From positions 1 through 64,000 of the forward strand of contig CAWHHO010000004.1 of NCBI GenBank assembly GCA_963829135.1: a DNA stretch of 64,000 nucleotides, written 5' to 3'. A program made the position numbers and the translations under genes. Source of the stretch: Kumtagia sp963829135 (lineage in GTDB: Bacteria; Pseudomonadota; Alphaproteobacteria; Rhizobiales; Rhizobiaceae). Shown piece after piece: positions 1 through 8,845 of the stretch (its first letter is position 1; every line of letters begins with the position of its first letter). The notes beneath the pieces are model-generated. The model made no database searches, was not told where the DNA came from, and saw only the letters and a program-made list of their open reading frames with translations.

Positions 1-325
1 AACTTGCAGCCAATGCTCTTGGGCTTCACGCTCAGCCGGAGAGTTTCACTTATGACGCGAAGTGGAGTGAGTGCTGAACTCGATCCTTATTCGCCCATGT
101 TCGGCGAGTGTCGCTTACCTTTTAGGTCGTCCCCGACTCTCGGGAACTGCAGTTGGTCTTTAGGTTGGGGCATTTGTGAGATAGCTTATTGTGAGGCTGA
201 TTAGTGTGCCTGACCTACTCATGTCGAGGGTGGAGCTTTTGCTGGCTCTCCCCCTCTGATTAAAAAATTGGTCTCGAGACCGTCTGGGCTGAGATGTAAC
301 TACCAAGCCCTATCCTCGTCGAAGG
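1..325. other. No gene seen
   Basis: Only short ORFs without family resemblance or a good ribosome binding site occur here. It lies downstream of the minus-strand gene that ends at 326. I see no terminator hairpin I would defend. Confidence 0.4.
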
Positions 326-1081
326 CTATTCCGAGGAGCTCAGCGGAGCTGGCTCGACAATGGCATCCTTTGCAATCCTTCGATGGAATCTCCAAAGCCA
401 ACCATTGCGTCCGTCCTTGGCCGGGAATGGCCTCACTCCGAACAAGGCGCCGTAGTGGCGCACCATCGCCCGCTGCCTACTTGCCAGTGCGGCTGCGTAA
501 TCGGGACTACCCTTGCCCTCATACTCAAGAGGGAACGCCTTCATAATCATCACTGCATGTCGGCGAAATTCGGAGTTAATAAGTAACTTTGCTGCCTCTA
601 CCCAAAGGCCGCTGCGAGAGTGTGCTGGCTCTATCCAAACTCGCTTGAAATCCAGAATGGTCCCGTAGCTGGTGATGTCCATTAGCTCCGGCCAACCCCG
701 ACGAATGACCGTGGCAAACTCGTAGGCGTAGTGATCGATCTGATCCATCACGAACACAAGGTCTTCTGAATCCACGTCCGATGCGTCGATTTCATTCATC
801 TCCAGGGCACCGACCGGTTTGCCGTCTAAGTGGATCCAACAAAAAAGCTCCCGCAGCTTCACCTCTCCATTTCCGTCTGAAAGGCTTTCCCACCGGCTTA
901 TTCTGTACTTCAATACGATGTCGTGGCCGCTGCGCTTGGTTCCCGAGACCCGACCGTAGGTCAAACCTCGGGAAGCCTCTTCCTGCATGAAATCTGCCCA
1001 CTGTGCGGATCTTTGAATACGATTATGCATTTCGCTCTCGCTGACTGGTTTTGAGTTGCCGATTTGAGGGTGTGAGCTCAT
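326..1081 (-). CDS. GNAT-like acetyltransferase, hypothetical
   Basis: This encodes about 251 residues if started at the ATG at 1079-1081; the open frame extends upstream to 1264, but that extension is low-quality sequence rich in Pro, His and Arg. The C-terminal half has the order of a GNAT fold: a strand with a Trp-Ile-Glu-Pro step after LDFKRVW, a helix region (WVEAAKLLINSEFRR), then MIMKAFPLEYEG, and a late region with YGALFGVRPF. The central part is acidic (DASDVDSEDLVFVMDQID). No substrate can be inferred. It is the only clear protein gene of ordinary size in the first 7 kb. The family call is by eye and uncertain; the coding status is more secure than the function. Confidence 0.55.
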   Translation of the reverse strand: MSSHPQIGNSKPVSESEMHNRIQRSAQWADFMQEEASRGLTYGRVSGTKRSGHDIVLKYRISRWESLSDGNGEVKLRELFCWIHLDGKPVGALEMNEIDASDVDSEDLVFVMDQIDHYAYEFATVIRRGWPELMDITSYGTILDFKRVWIEPAHSRSGLWVEAAKLLINSEFRRHAVMIMKAFPLEYEGKGSPDYAAALASRQRAMVRHYGALFGVRPFPAKDGRNGWLWRFHRRIAKDAIVEPAPLSSSE

Positions 1082-1863
1082 GTTCACGACCCGAAAAAAA
1101 CACCGCCTGTGGTCTGGCGAGTGTCCGGGCTTCGGCATCCCACCATCCCGGTGGGTCGATGGATTCCCAGTCTTTTGCTGCTGCAAAATCAGTTTAGGGA
1201 TCAGAGAGCCTGGATGACAATTGGCTCTGTTTTCGGAGCCTCTCGACGCGTGGATTGCCGGCATGGTGCCAGAACTTCCACGCGGAGGGCTAGCCGTTGG
1301 CTAGCATAGTTCTGCGTCGCAGGTTGTCCTGCTCATTGCTGAGTTTGGCGGGCTCAACTCGCAGGGATCGGCAAGGTAATTCGTTTAAATCCCGCTACAG
1401 CGTGGGAGCTGGATTGGGGTGAATCAGAATGAGTGGTGCGCCTCCGACTGCTACAGGCAAACGGATGGCCGCTCGAGCAATCACCAAGATCGGCGACGTC
1501 CGAAACCTCCGTTACGATTTCACTCGATTCCAGGCGGGCAAAGCTCGGAGGGCGCGAACCAGAAAAAGACTACCCCGTGTTGTAAGCTATGCACCTTTGT
1601 CTCTCACCAATATCGCAACTGAGCTGTCTGACTGGTCTGTCCTTCATTTCTCGCGCCCCTCTTGCTCCTTGGCGTTCCTGCCGTCGAGTAACGAGCGTCC
1701 CAAATCGAGGTCGAAAGCGGATCCATCGGGCGAGAATACGCTGAACCAGTGAGATGAAGGTGGGGGTGGGTGCAGGTGTGAGGTGTGACCTTACCGGGGG
1801 GGTAGGTTTTGGAAGAGGGGTAGTCACTGGTGTGAAGAACAGCAGCGGACATACATATGAACT

Positions 1864-1945
1864 TCCCCCATTCCTAAATAATATATATAATATTTTCTAT
1901 ATAATATTATCTAAATATCCTGATAATGATTATCTAGATAATGGG
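1864..1945. repeat. AT-rich islet 1 with GATAAT words
   Basis: Very AT-rich sequence with several GATAAT/ATTATC hexamers. The decamer AATATTATCT at 1903-1912 recurs in the two other AT-rich islets (2250-2259 and 4138-4147). Near 1920-1942, GATAAT, GATTATC and GATAAT follow one another with short spacers. The same hexamer dominates the core of the tandem array at 4648-6775. Confidence 0.6.
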
Positions 1946-2040
1946 TGGGCCAAAGCCTTCTGGTTCTGGAACCAGAGAAGCCCTTGACTATCCTACCCTG
2001 AGACCTACCGAACTATCCCGTCTTTGAGGGACGGGAAAGT

Positions 2041-2237
2041 CCTACACCGCCGAACCAGGAAAGGAATCAGGCGAGCCAGAGACCCCGAAGCATACCCGAG
2101 CACCGGAACGAACGAGCGAAGCGAGGACGGCGCAGCCGGCCGAAGCGAGAGCGAAGCGTAGCGTGTGCGTGAGGAGCGGAAGGGTAATGCTAGAGGGCGG
2201 CGACTTGGCGAAGCCTATAGGGAAGCTCGAACCAGAG
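2041..2237. repeat. Purine-rich mosaic module, copy A
   Basis: This module runs from a GAACCAG word, through AACGAGCGAAGCGAG, to an AATGCTAGAGG word and a TGGCGAAGCCTA word, and ends in another GAACCAGAG. The same order of words occurs in degenerate form at 3601-3810 and partly at 3877-4110. A shorter related piece lies near 2930-2990 (CCGAAGCATCCCGAGC, compare the 2085-2100 area). It does not look protein coding. Confidence 0.5.
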
Positions 2238-2400
2238 ATAATAAATAATAATATTATCTCCATTAATCCCCAACATAATCCATATAATGGAACCAGAGAT
2301 AATACCGATTATGATTAATTTGATAATCAAATTGATATTATTAATCCATATTGAAACATGATTATTAAAGATAATCCCTCGCGCGTTAATAAAGATTCTT
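2228..2400. repeat. AT-rich islet 2 with GATAAT words
   Basis: An AT-rich block starting directly after a GAACCAGAG word. It contains AATATTATCT (2250-2259) and multiple GATAAT/ATTATC hexamers. Within it a second GAACCAGAGATAAT word occurs near 2290. It contrasts sharply with the GC-rich modules on both sides. Confidence 0.6.
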
Positions 2401-2634
2401 GTATTCTCTATGCCGGCCTACGGCCTACGCCTTCCTTCCGGTGCTCGCCTCCACTCTCGCGGCTGCGCCGCTTCGCTGCGGCTGTGCTCCCGGAGGCTAC
2501 GGCCTACGGCCGGCCTTCTGGTTTGTTTTCCCTCTTTTAGGGCGCGGGCAGGCACACGCAAGGCGCGCGCGTCGAGTGCGCGGGCGCGTATATCGCGCGA
2601 GGGGCTGATTCGTAAACCCCCCGCTGAAAATAAA

Positions 2635-2850
2635 TCAGTGGATGGTGGGTAGCTCCCAAGAACCTTCCTTGATGTCGACCTCGTACCAGTTCCCGTCGGG
2701 ATGCTTGGCCAGGATCGTCACACAGTCGTAGAGGATCGATGTCTCGTTGCCATCCTTGTCGAGGAGCATCCTGGCTCGAAGCTGGGTGCCGTCCTCCATG
2801 GAGATGATCACGTTGCCGGCCTCCATCATTTCCCCTGGTTCGTTGTTCAT
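2635..2850 (-). CDS. Small hypothetical protein
   Basis: About 71 residues from the ATG at 2848-2850; an alternative ATG lies at 2863-2865. Composition is protein-like: an acidic N-terminus (NNEPGEMMEAG), then probable beta strands (NVIISMEDGTQLRARMLL), a DKDG turn, and an amphipathic C-terminal half ending NWYEVDIKEGSWELP. There is no signal peptide or membrane segment and I do not recognise a family. It stands alone in gene-poor sequence on the same strand as the acetyltransferase-like gene 1.5 kb away. The Shine-Dalgarno is unclear for either start, so the start is provisional. Confidence 0.5.
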   Translation of the reverse strand: MNNEPGEMMEAGNVIISMEDGTQLRARMLLDKDGNETSILYDCVTILAKHPDGNWYEVDIKEGSWELPTIH

Positions 2851-3600
2851 CCTCGCGGAGCTCATTCACAAACCCGTGGGGCAGAGGAAGTTAGGCAAAG
2901 CGACACGAGGCCGCGGCGGATCACATCCATTCGAGCCAGCGGGACCGAAGCATCCCGAGCGAGTGAGTGAAAAGGTCCGGCAACGACTTTAGGATCGTTC
3001 CCCTTATTCTCGTTTTGAAAGCAAGAACAGCTCCATCGCCACAAAGGCCCCTGGCAGCCCCGCTGGTGAGCGTACGTTCGTTTAGGCTGTTGGGGAGCTC
3101 CGAAAGCCTCGATCACGCTCCACGGTCGTTTATGAGCTAAGGAGGGATAATCCCTATGAGTGAGGCAGGTGGTATACTCATCATCAAACATTTATCTGGT
3201 TCGATTTAGCTCGGAACTTAGCGGCGAGAGCCGCTTCCTATGGGAAGCAGAACGACGGACCGACAACCTGGATCGGTGGAATAGACGATGAAGCATTCAG
3301 CAAAAGCCGGGGTCGATGGCGTTCTTTTCATGGCTAGGTGCTCCAAAGGCATTCCACTGCCCGCAGATCGGATCGATGCCCGATGACGCTCTATCGCCAT
3401 AGCCGTCCAGAACAGTGTTGAAGTGCCGCTGAATAAGATGAACAGTCATCCCCGATCCATCTGGCTCGATCATCAGCATGCTGGGAACGAGGAGAGAATT
3501 CTGGCGACAGCCGCTTTGATGAAAAAGGTAATCAGTTCTCTCGAACTTTCCTTTAGCGATTCCTTCCATGGTTGATGCGATGTGGCTGTTCTCCCGGGTA

Positions 3601-3810
3601 TCGCTTCGCCAAGACAGCGCCGAGCGAGGGGGATGCTAAAGGCTCTACTGGCGAACGTAATGAAACAAGACGCACCGCACGAGCGAAGGAGAGAGCGAAG
3701 CGACCGACTGACCCGAGTAAGAGAGCAGCCGTAGGGAATGCTAGAGGTTCCGAACTGGTGAGCCTATTCAAATCGGCCAAAGTCTTTCAGTTCGGGGAAC
3801 CAGAGGGAAC
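3601..3810. repeat. Purine-rich mosaic module, copy B
   Basis: This is a degenerate second copy of the 2041-2237 module. It has CACGAGCGAAGGAGAGAGCG, then GGGAATGCTAGAGG, then TGGTGAGCCTATT, and ends near GGGGAACCAGAGG. The same words appear in the same order with similar spacing, but with many substitutions. Confidence 0.5.
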
Positions 3811-3876
3811 CTTGGCTATCCGTCCCTGGAACCAGAACTAATAAAGCCCACCAATTGACCAGGAAGTGAACCAGGA

Positions 3877-4110
3877 ACCATGGGGCGAAGCCGACGAGTG
3901 ACTGCGCTAAGCGAACGACCGAAGTCGATAAGGGGAACCAGGAATGTGATCCTTCTTCCTCCTCCTCCCGGTCTTGTCACCCGGGCCCGAGCCAGTGCTA
4001 CCCAGAGACCCCCCAGTAACGGAGCGCACGAGCGAGGAACGCGAAGCCGACGAGTGAGTGAGTGAGTGAGATGCTACGAGGCGTACGATCTGGCGAGCAC
4101 AGAGATGTGA
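3877..4110. repeat. Purine-rich mosaic module, copy C
   Basis: A third, more rearranged copy. It contains GGGGCGAAGCCGACGAGTGA and a later GCGAAGCCGACGAGTGAGTG, then GATGCTACGAGG and TGGCGAGC. The internal repeat of GCGAAGCCGACGAGTGA (near 3886 and 4040) shows further duplication. Confidence 0.45.
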
Positions 4111-4125
4111 TTGAGCCAAGTACCC

Positions 4126-4262
4126 AAAAATAAATATAATATTATCTCTAATAATCCAGCATATAATGCACGATAGATTTCGTTATAATTTCAAGTTAAT
4201 ATGGATCATTACCGTATACACCATTATCAAGATAATCATACGTTATTATTTTGAATATTGAG
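4126..4262. repeat. AT-rich islet 3 with GATAAT words
   Basis: An AT-rich block with AATATTATCT at 4138-4147 followed by CTAATAATCC, closely matching islet 2 where the same decamer is followed by CCATTAATCC. GATAAT/ATTATC words recur near 4225-4240. Confidence 0.6.
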
Positions 4263-4647
4263 AATGATCCTAAACTCCTTTGAGCACCACTTGTTAATGC
4301 TGTCACCAGCATTAACTCACCCACACGGATCTGTAAATACCCTTTCTCTAATTTCTTTTATTCATCGAGAGGTGGGCGGGTTTTCCGTGTGTTGCAACCG
4401 TTTGATCAGCAACCACTGGCGTGAACATCTGTTTCCAGGCTCCCGTCCCTGCGTGTGATGTGGAAGGGACTACGCCGTCCCTCTGTCACCAAACCAATTG
4501 TCGACAGTGTGGGCTTGGGGCTCTACTCAAATGTCCCAAGGATTCACCTGGAAATAGCACACCTTGGTTCCGGGAAACGTGGAAAAGACGCAGGGATTTG
4601 ATTACAAAATACAGTTTCGAGGTAATTTCCAATAATCTGCTGCACCG

Positions 4648-6775
4648 CAGGCCCCCGCTTCAGCTGCTCTGGATCAAGTTGATGGCGCCGGTGCGTGCAA
4701 GACGGGCTGAAGCCTTTGGGCCTCCAGCACAACTATTATCGATGATAATCCGGTTCGGATTATCTCATTCGATTATCGGGATAATGGGATCGGCGAGAGC
4801 CAGGTCCATGACACTGGCCTCTTCTACAGGCGTCCGCTTCAGCTCCTCTGGAACGGGATGCGGCTCTGCGCCTTTGAGGATTCCAGCACAGCTATTATCG
4901 ATGATAATCCGGTTCGGATTATCTCATTCGATTATCGGGATAATGGGATCGGCGGAGAGCCAGGTCCATGGCACTTGCCTCTTCCACAGGCGTCCGCTTC
5001 AGCTCCTCTGGAACGGGATGCGGCTCTGCGCCTTTGAGGATTCCGGCACAGCTATTATCGATGATAATCCGGTTCGGATTATCTCATTCGATTATCGGGA
5101 TAATGGGATCGGCGGAGAGCCAGGTCCATGACACTTGGCCTCTTCTACAGGCGTCCGCTTCAGCTCCTCTGGAACGGGATGCGGCTCTGCGCCTTTGAGG
5201 ATTCCGGCACAGCTATTATCGATGATAATCCGGTTCGGATTATCTCATTCGATTATCGGGATAATGGGATCGGCGGAGAGCCAGGTCCATGACACTGGCC
5301 CACAGGCGTCCGCTTCAGCTCCTCTGGAACGGGATGCGGCTCTGCGCCTTTGAGGATTCCGGCACAGCTATTATCGATGATAATCCGGTTCGGATTATCT
5401 CATTCGATTATCGGGATAATGGGATCGGCGGAGAGCCAGGTCCATGGCACTTGCCCTTGCCACAGGCGTCCGCTTCAGCTCCTCTGGAACGGGATGCGGC
5501 TCTGCGCCTTTGAGGATTCCGGCACAGCTATTATCGATGATAATCCGGTTCGGATTATCTCATTCGATTATCGGGATAATGGGATCGGCGGAGAGCCAGG
5601 TCCATGACACTGGCCCTTCCACAGGCGTCCGCTTCAGCTCCTCTGGAACGGGATGCGGCTCTGCGCCTTTGAGGATTCCGGCACAGCTATTATCGATGAT
5701 AATCCGGTTCGGATTATCTCATTCGATTATCGGGATAATGGGATCGGCGGAGAGCCAGGTCGATGACACTTGCCTCTTCCACAGGCGTCCGCTTCAGCTC
5801 CTCTGGAACGGGATGCGGCTCTGCGCCTTTGAGGATTCCAGCACAGCTATTATCGATGATAATCCGGTTCGGATTATCTCATTCGATTATCGGGATAATG
5901 GGATCGGCGGAGAGCCAGGTCCATGGCACTGGCCTCTTCCACAGGCGTCCGCTTCAGCTCCTCTGGATCGGGATGCGGCTCTGCGCCTTTGAGGATTCAG
6001 GCACAGCTATTATCGATGATAATCCGGTTCGGATTATCTCATTCGATTATCGGGATAATGGGATCGGCGAGCGCCAGGTCGATGGCACTTGGCCTGCTCC
6101 ACAGGCGTCCACTTCAGCTGCCTCTGGATCGGAATTGATGGCACCGGTGCCTTTGGGCCTCCAGCACAACTATTATCGATGATAATCCGGTTCGGATTAT
6201 CTCATTCGATTATCGGGATAATGGCATCGAGAGCCACGTCGATGGCACTTGCCCCTGCTCCACAGGCGTCCGCTTCAGCTCCTCTGGAACAGGATGCTGC
6301 TCTGCGCCTTTGAGGATTCCGGCACAGCTATTATCGATGATAATCCGGTTCGGATTGTCTCATTCGATTATCGGGATAATGGCATCGGAGGCCACGTCGA
6401 TGGCACTTGCCCTTGCTCCACAGGCGTCCACTTCAGCTGCTCTGGATCAAGTTGATGGCACCGGTGCGTGCAAGACGGGCGGAGCCTTTGGGCCTCCAGC
6501 ACAACTATTATCGATGATAATCCGGTTGGGATTATCTCATTCGATTATCGGGATAATGGGATCGGCGGAGAGCCAGGTCCATGGCACTGGCCCTCTTCCA
6601 CAGGCGTCCGCTTCAGCTCCTCTGGAACAGGATGCTGCTCTGCGCCTTTGAGGATTCCGGCACAGCTATTATCGATGATAATCCGGTTCGGATTATCTCA
6701 TTCGATTATCGGGATAATGGGATCGGCGGAGAGCCAGGTCGATGGCACTGGCCCACAGGCGTCCGCTTCAGCTGT
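4648..6775. repeat. Tandem array of 13 units of ~160 bp
   Basis: Units beginning with CAGGCGTCC-like sequence start at 4648, 4827, 4987, 5148, 5303, 5463, 5622, 5782, 5942, 6102, 6263, 6421 and 6601, with a partial unit from 6756. Periods are 155-161 bp for most and about 180 bp for two long-type units (4648 and 6421). Each unit has a GC-rich half and a conserved ~55 bp AT-rich core (4733-4787 in the first unit). The core holds three adjacent inverted repeats: ATTATC-GAT-GATAAT, GATAATCCG-GTT-CGGATTATC and ATTATC-GG-GATAAT. Units 2-9 are nearly identical, while the edge units are more divergent. The period is not a multiple of three and translated ORFs switch frame between units, so the array is not coding. 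Confidence 0.95.
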
Positions 6776-7154
6776 CTAGAAGCAGCGGATAATGGCTCAC
6801 ACGGCCATAGTCTACGCAGGCCGAGAGCGACGTTGGGGAAGCATTTCTGTTAGAGTACTGCTGCTTCAGCCCCTCTTGATACCCTTGAGGCGCCGTAGTG
6901 CGGCCGCCGCCCTCCTGTGTCGCCTAAGGCTACAAGTTAACCGCTTCCCCAAGCAGGGCTGCTAGAGTTTCCGCCGGGTACTGACGTAACGCTCACCCAC
7001 CTTATTTGCCGGCAACCTACCGTTGGCGACCAGGTGATAGGTCGCTCTCTGGGATCTGATTGATGATCTTTCGCGAAGTTTCCAATCCCCCAGACGGGAG
7101 CATCGAGGTCCGCGTAGCTAATAGGCGATGTCATTGCATGTCTCCAAGAGTTAA
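6776..7154. other. Non-coding stretch with a long-range inverted repeat
   Basis: No gene seen. A perfect 10-bp inverted repeat TTGGGGAAGC (6833-6842) and GCTTCCCCAA (6943-6952) could close a loop of about 100 nt. This could be a structured RNA or chance. The segment connects the tandem array to the regulator/integrase operon. Confidence 0.35.
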
Positions 7155-7218
7155 ATATCACGGTGATTTACATTACCGTGATATGATTGCATGTCAAGCG
7201 CAAACAAATTACGGTAAT
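7155..7218. promoter_or_regulatory. Probable operator of the Arc-type regulator
   Basis: A perfect 10-bp inverted repeat, ATATCACGGT (7155-7164) and ACCGTGATAT (7175-7184), is followed by ATTACGGTAAT at 7208-7218, itself a palindrome with a one-base centre. The right arm with its preceding ATT and the second palindrome share the half-site ATTACCGT. The sites lie 30-90 bp upstream of the regulator start at 7247, as expected for autoregulation by a ribbon-helix-helix dimer. The assignment of the regulator to these sites is inference. Confidence 0.65.
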
Positions 7219-7246
7219 GTTATTAATGTATGATGGATGGTGGCGA

Positions 7247-7504
7247 ATGGCCAAAGCCGGTCGAGGGTCCGATCAGTTTCCGCTCCGGTTGCCCGATGGT
7301 ATGCGCGATCGGATTAAGCAGAGTGCCGAAGCAGCTGGTCGCTCCATGAATGCTGAAATCGTCGAAAGGCTCGAGGATTCCTTCCTGATACGGAAGGCAG
7401 ATGGGTTGCGGCTGCAGGCTCGAGAGCATCGGCACGGAGCAAACGCTGAGGCGCTTGAATACATCAAGCGGGCCCTTGAACTCCTAACATCTCAAAAGGT
7501 TTAG
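7247..7504 (+). CDS. Arc-family ribbon-helix-helix regulator
   Basis: 85 residues from the ATG at 7247, preceded by GGTGGCGA. The open frame extends to 7187, but that extension overlaps the operator palindrome. Residues 8-43 match the Arc-type RHH pattern: SDQFPLRLPDGMRDRIKQSA supplies the beta strand and first helix, and GRSMNAEIVERLE the second helix. The C-terminal 40 residues are charged and probably helical. Its stop codon is separated by one base from the integrase ATG, so the two are almost surely co-transcribed and translationally coupled. In this position the protein may repress the operon or act as a directionality factor; the sequence alone cannot say which. Confidence 0.8.
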   Translation: MAKAGRGSDQFPLRLPDGMRDRIKQSAEAAGRSMNAEIVERLEDSFLIRKADGLRLQAREHRHGANAEALEYIKRALELLTSQKV

Positions 7505-7505
7505 A

Positions 7506-8741
7506 ATGTCAGTTCGGAAGCGTACATGGGCCACCGGCAAGGGTGAACAGAAGACAGCATGGGTGGTCGACTATGCCGACGCAAAAGGTGTGCGTCGGCT
7601 GAAGACGTTCAAGCTGAAAAAGCAGGCTGACGCATTTTCTGCTACTGCCTCGGTCGAGGTAAGGGAGGGAGTTCACGTCGCCGATAGCGACAGCGCCACC
7701 GTGAAGCAGGCCACTGCGTTTTGGTTAGTCAGCGGCGAAGCATCCGGATTAGAACGAACTACAATTGACAGCTATCGATCGCATGTCGACCTCCACATTG
7801 TGCCGTTTATCGGCGATTTGAAACTCACAACCCTCAACATCCCGGTGTTGCGTTCATTCGAGGATGATTTACGCCGCAATGGGCGCTCTCCAGCGATGAT
7901 CCGGAAGGTGATAGTCAGCCTTGGTTCTTTGCTCGCAGATGCTCAGGAGAGGGGACTAACGGCCCGTAATGCTGTGCGCGATATCCGCGGACGTCGCAAA
8001 GGCGGCGAGAGGCGACAAGAGAGGCGGCACAAGGGTCGGTTGAAGGTTGGTATCGATATTCCAACCAGAGACGAAGTGAAGGCAATTATTGGAGCCCTGC
8101 AAGGACGCTGGCGGCCGTTGCTCCTCGCCGCCATCTTCACAGGCTTGCGAGCTTCTGAGTTGCGAGGACTTCGTTGGATCGACGTAGATCTCGATCAGCG
8201 AGAAATCCGGGTTCATCAGCGGGCCGACAGGTTCAATACAATAGGAAAGCCGAAGTCGATTGCAGGTGAGCGCACAGTTCCTGCTCCGCCACTCGTCATA
8301 AATTCTCTGCGAGAATGGCAACTTCTATGTCCGAAACGGGACACCGGGAAAGTGGATGTTGACGGCAAACCGCTGATGGTGCTCGACCTCGTATTTCCGA
8401 ATGGGCTTGGACGAGTTGAGCAGCTGAACAATATCGTTCGGCGCGGCCTACAGCCTGCCCAGGTGAAGGCTGGCGTGACGGTTGAGACCGCAGAGGTCGA
8501 TGAAAACGGCAAAGCTATCGTTGCTGCCAAATATAAAGGTATTCACGCGCTTCGGCATTTTTACGCAAGCTGGCTGATCAACCGCAAAGAGGACGGCGGG
8601 CTTGGCTTGCCGGCGAAGGTGGTTCAAGAGCGCATGGGTCACTCGACAATCGCCGTAACGATGGACGTTTACGCGCACTTGTTCGCGAGGGGCGATGACG
8701 CTGCAGAACTCGCGGCAGCTGAAGCGGCTCTTCTAGCTTGA
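7506..8741 (+). CDS. Tyrosine recombinase / phage-type integrase
   Basis: 411 residues. The N-terminal arm-binding region (about 1-65) and SAM-like core-binding domain (about 70-170) are followed by a catalytic domain. Its residues are Arg in FTGLRASELRGL (about 217), HALRHFYASW, and the GHSTIAVTMDVYAHLF block, whose Tyr is the probable nucleophile. AAAGG lies about 8 bases before the ATG. It reads toward a tRNA-His 3' fragment 55 bp downstream, the usual geometry of an integrase at one end of its element. Direct repeats between the stop codon and that fragment (TGTGACAT/TGCGACAT near 8742-8760 and GTAATAAAA twice near 8764-8782) could be arm-type binding sites. Confidence 0.95.
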   Translation: MSVRKRTWATGKGEQKTAWVVDYADAKGVRRLKTFKLKKQADAFSATASVEVREGVHVADSDSATVKQATAFWLVSGEASGLERTTIDSYRSHVDLHIVPFIGDLKLTTLNIPVLRSFEDDLRRNGRSPAMIRKVIVSLGSLLADAQERGLTARNAVRDIRGRRKGGERRQERRHKGRLKVGIDIPTRDEVKAIIGALQGRWRPLLLAAIFTGLRASELRGLRWIDVDLDQREIRVHQRADRFNTIGKPKSIAGERTVPAPPLVINSLREWQLLCPKRDTGKVDVDGKPLMVLDLVFPNGLGRVEQLNNIVRRGLQPAQVKAGVTVETAEVDENGKAIVAAKYKGIHALRHFYASWLINRKEDGGLGLPAKVVQERMGHSTIAVTMDVYAHLFARGDDAAELAAAEAALLA

Positions 8742-8796
8742 TGTGACATGAATGCGACATAATGTAATAAAACGTAATAAAATCAAAGGTTGAAGA

Positions 8797-8845
8797 CGGA
8801 TTGTGGATCCGGAGGTCGGTGGTTCGAGCCCACCCAACTGTACCA
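8797..8845 (+). other. 3' fragment of tRNA-His (GTG), probable attachment site
   Basis: The sequence contains an anticodon stem-loop with GTG in a TTGTGGA loop, a T arm with GGTGG, TTCGAGC and CCACC, a 3' acceptor strand CAACTGT, A73 and encoded CCA. The D arm and 5' acceptor strand are missing; the upstream bases are AT-rich and cannot pair. A73 without a discriminator C fits the atypical tRNA-His of alphaproteobacteria. It sits just past the integrase stop, so it is best read as the att copy left at the right end of the element. The complete gene would then lie at the other end, outside the window. Confidence 0.8.

Larger units (their letters stand above)
1082..2634. other. Gene-poor mosaic stretch
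   Basis: No convincing gene. The stretch alternates between GC-rich text and two AT-rich islets (about 1864-1945 and 2228-2400). It also contains purine-rich sequence built from GCGAAGCGAG-like words and repeated GAACCAG words. ORFs in it are short and off-frame looking. Confidence 0.5.
2866..4647. other. Gene-poor mosaic stretch
   Basis: No gene I can support. It contains module pieces (about 2930-2990, 3601-3810, 3877-4110), several GAACCAG words around 3797-3940, four GTGA-type tetramer repeats near 4053-4070, and AT-rich islet 3. The stretch 4263-4647 between that islet and the tandem array shows nothing identifiable. Confidence 0.5.

Noticed and set aside
4648..6775. A series of ORFs of 70-240 residues within the tandem array
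   Set aside because: They repeat the same peptides in shifting frames because the period is not a multiple of three; no ribosome sites and no family match.
4648..6775. CRISPR array
   Set aside because: Units are ~160 bp with almost no unique spacers, and no cas genes are present.
8770..8845. Complete tRNA-His gene
   Set aside because: The D arm and the 5' acceptor strand are missing; upstream bases are AT-rich and unrelated.
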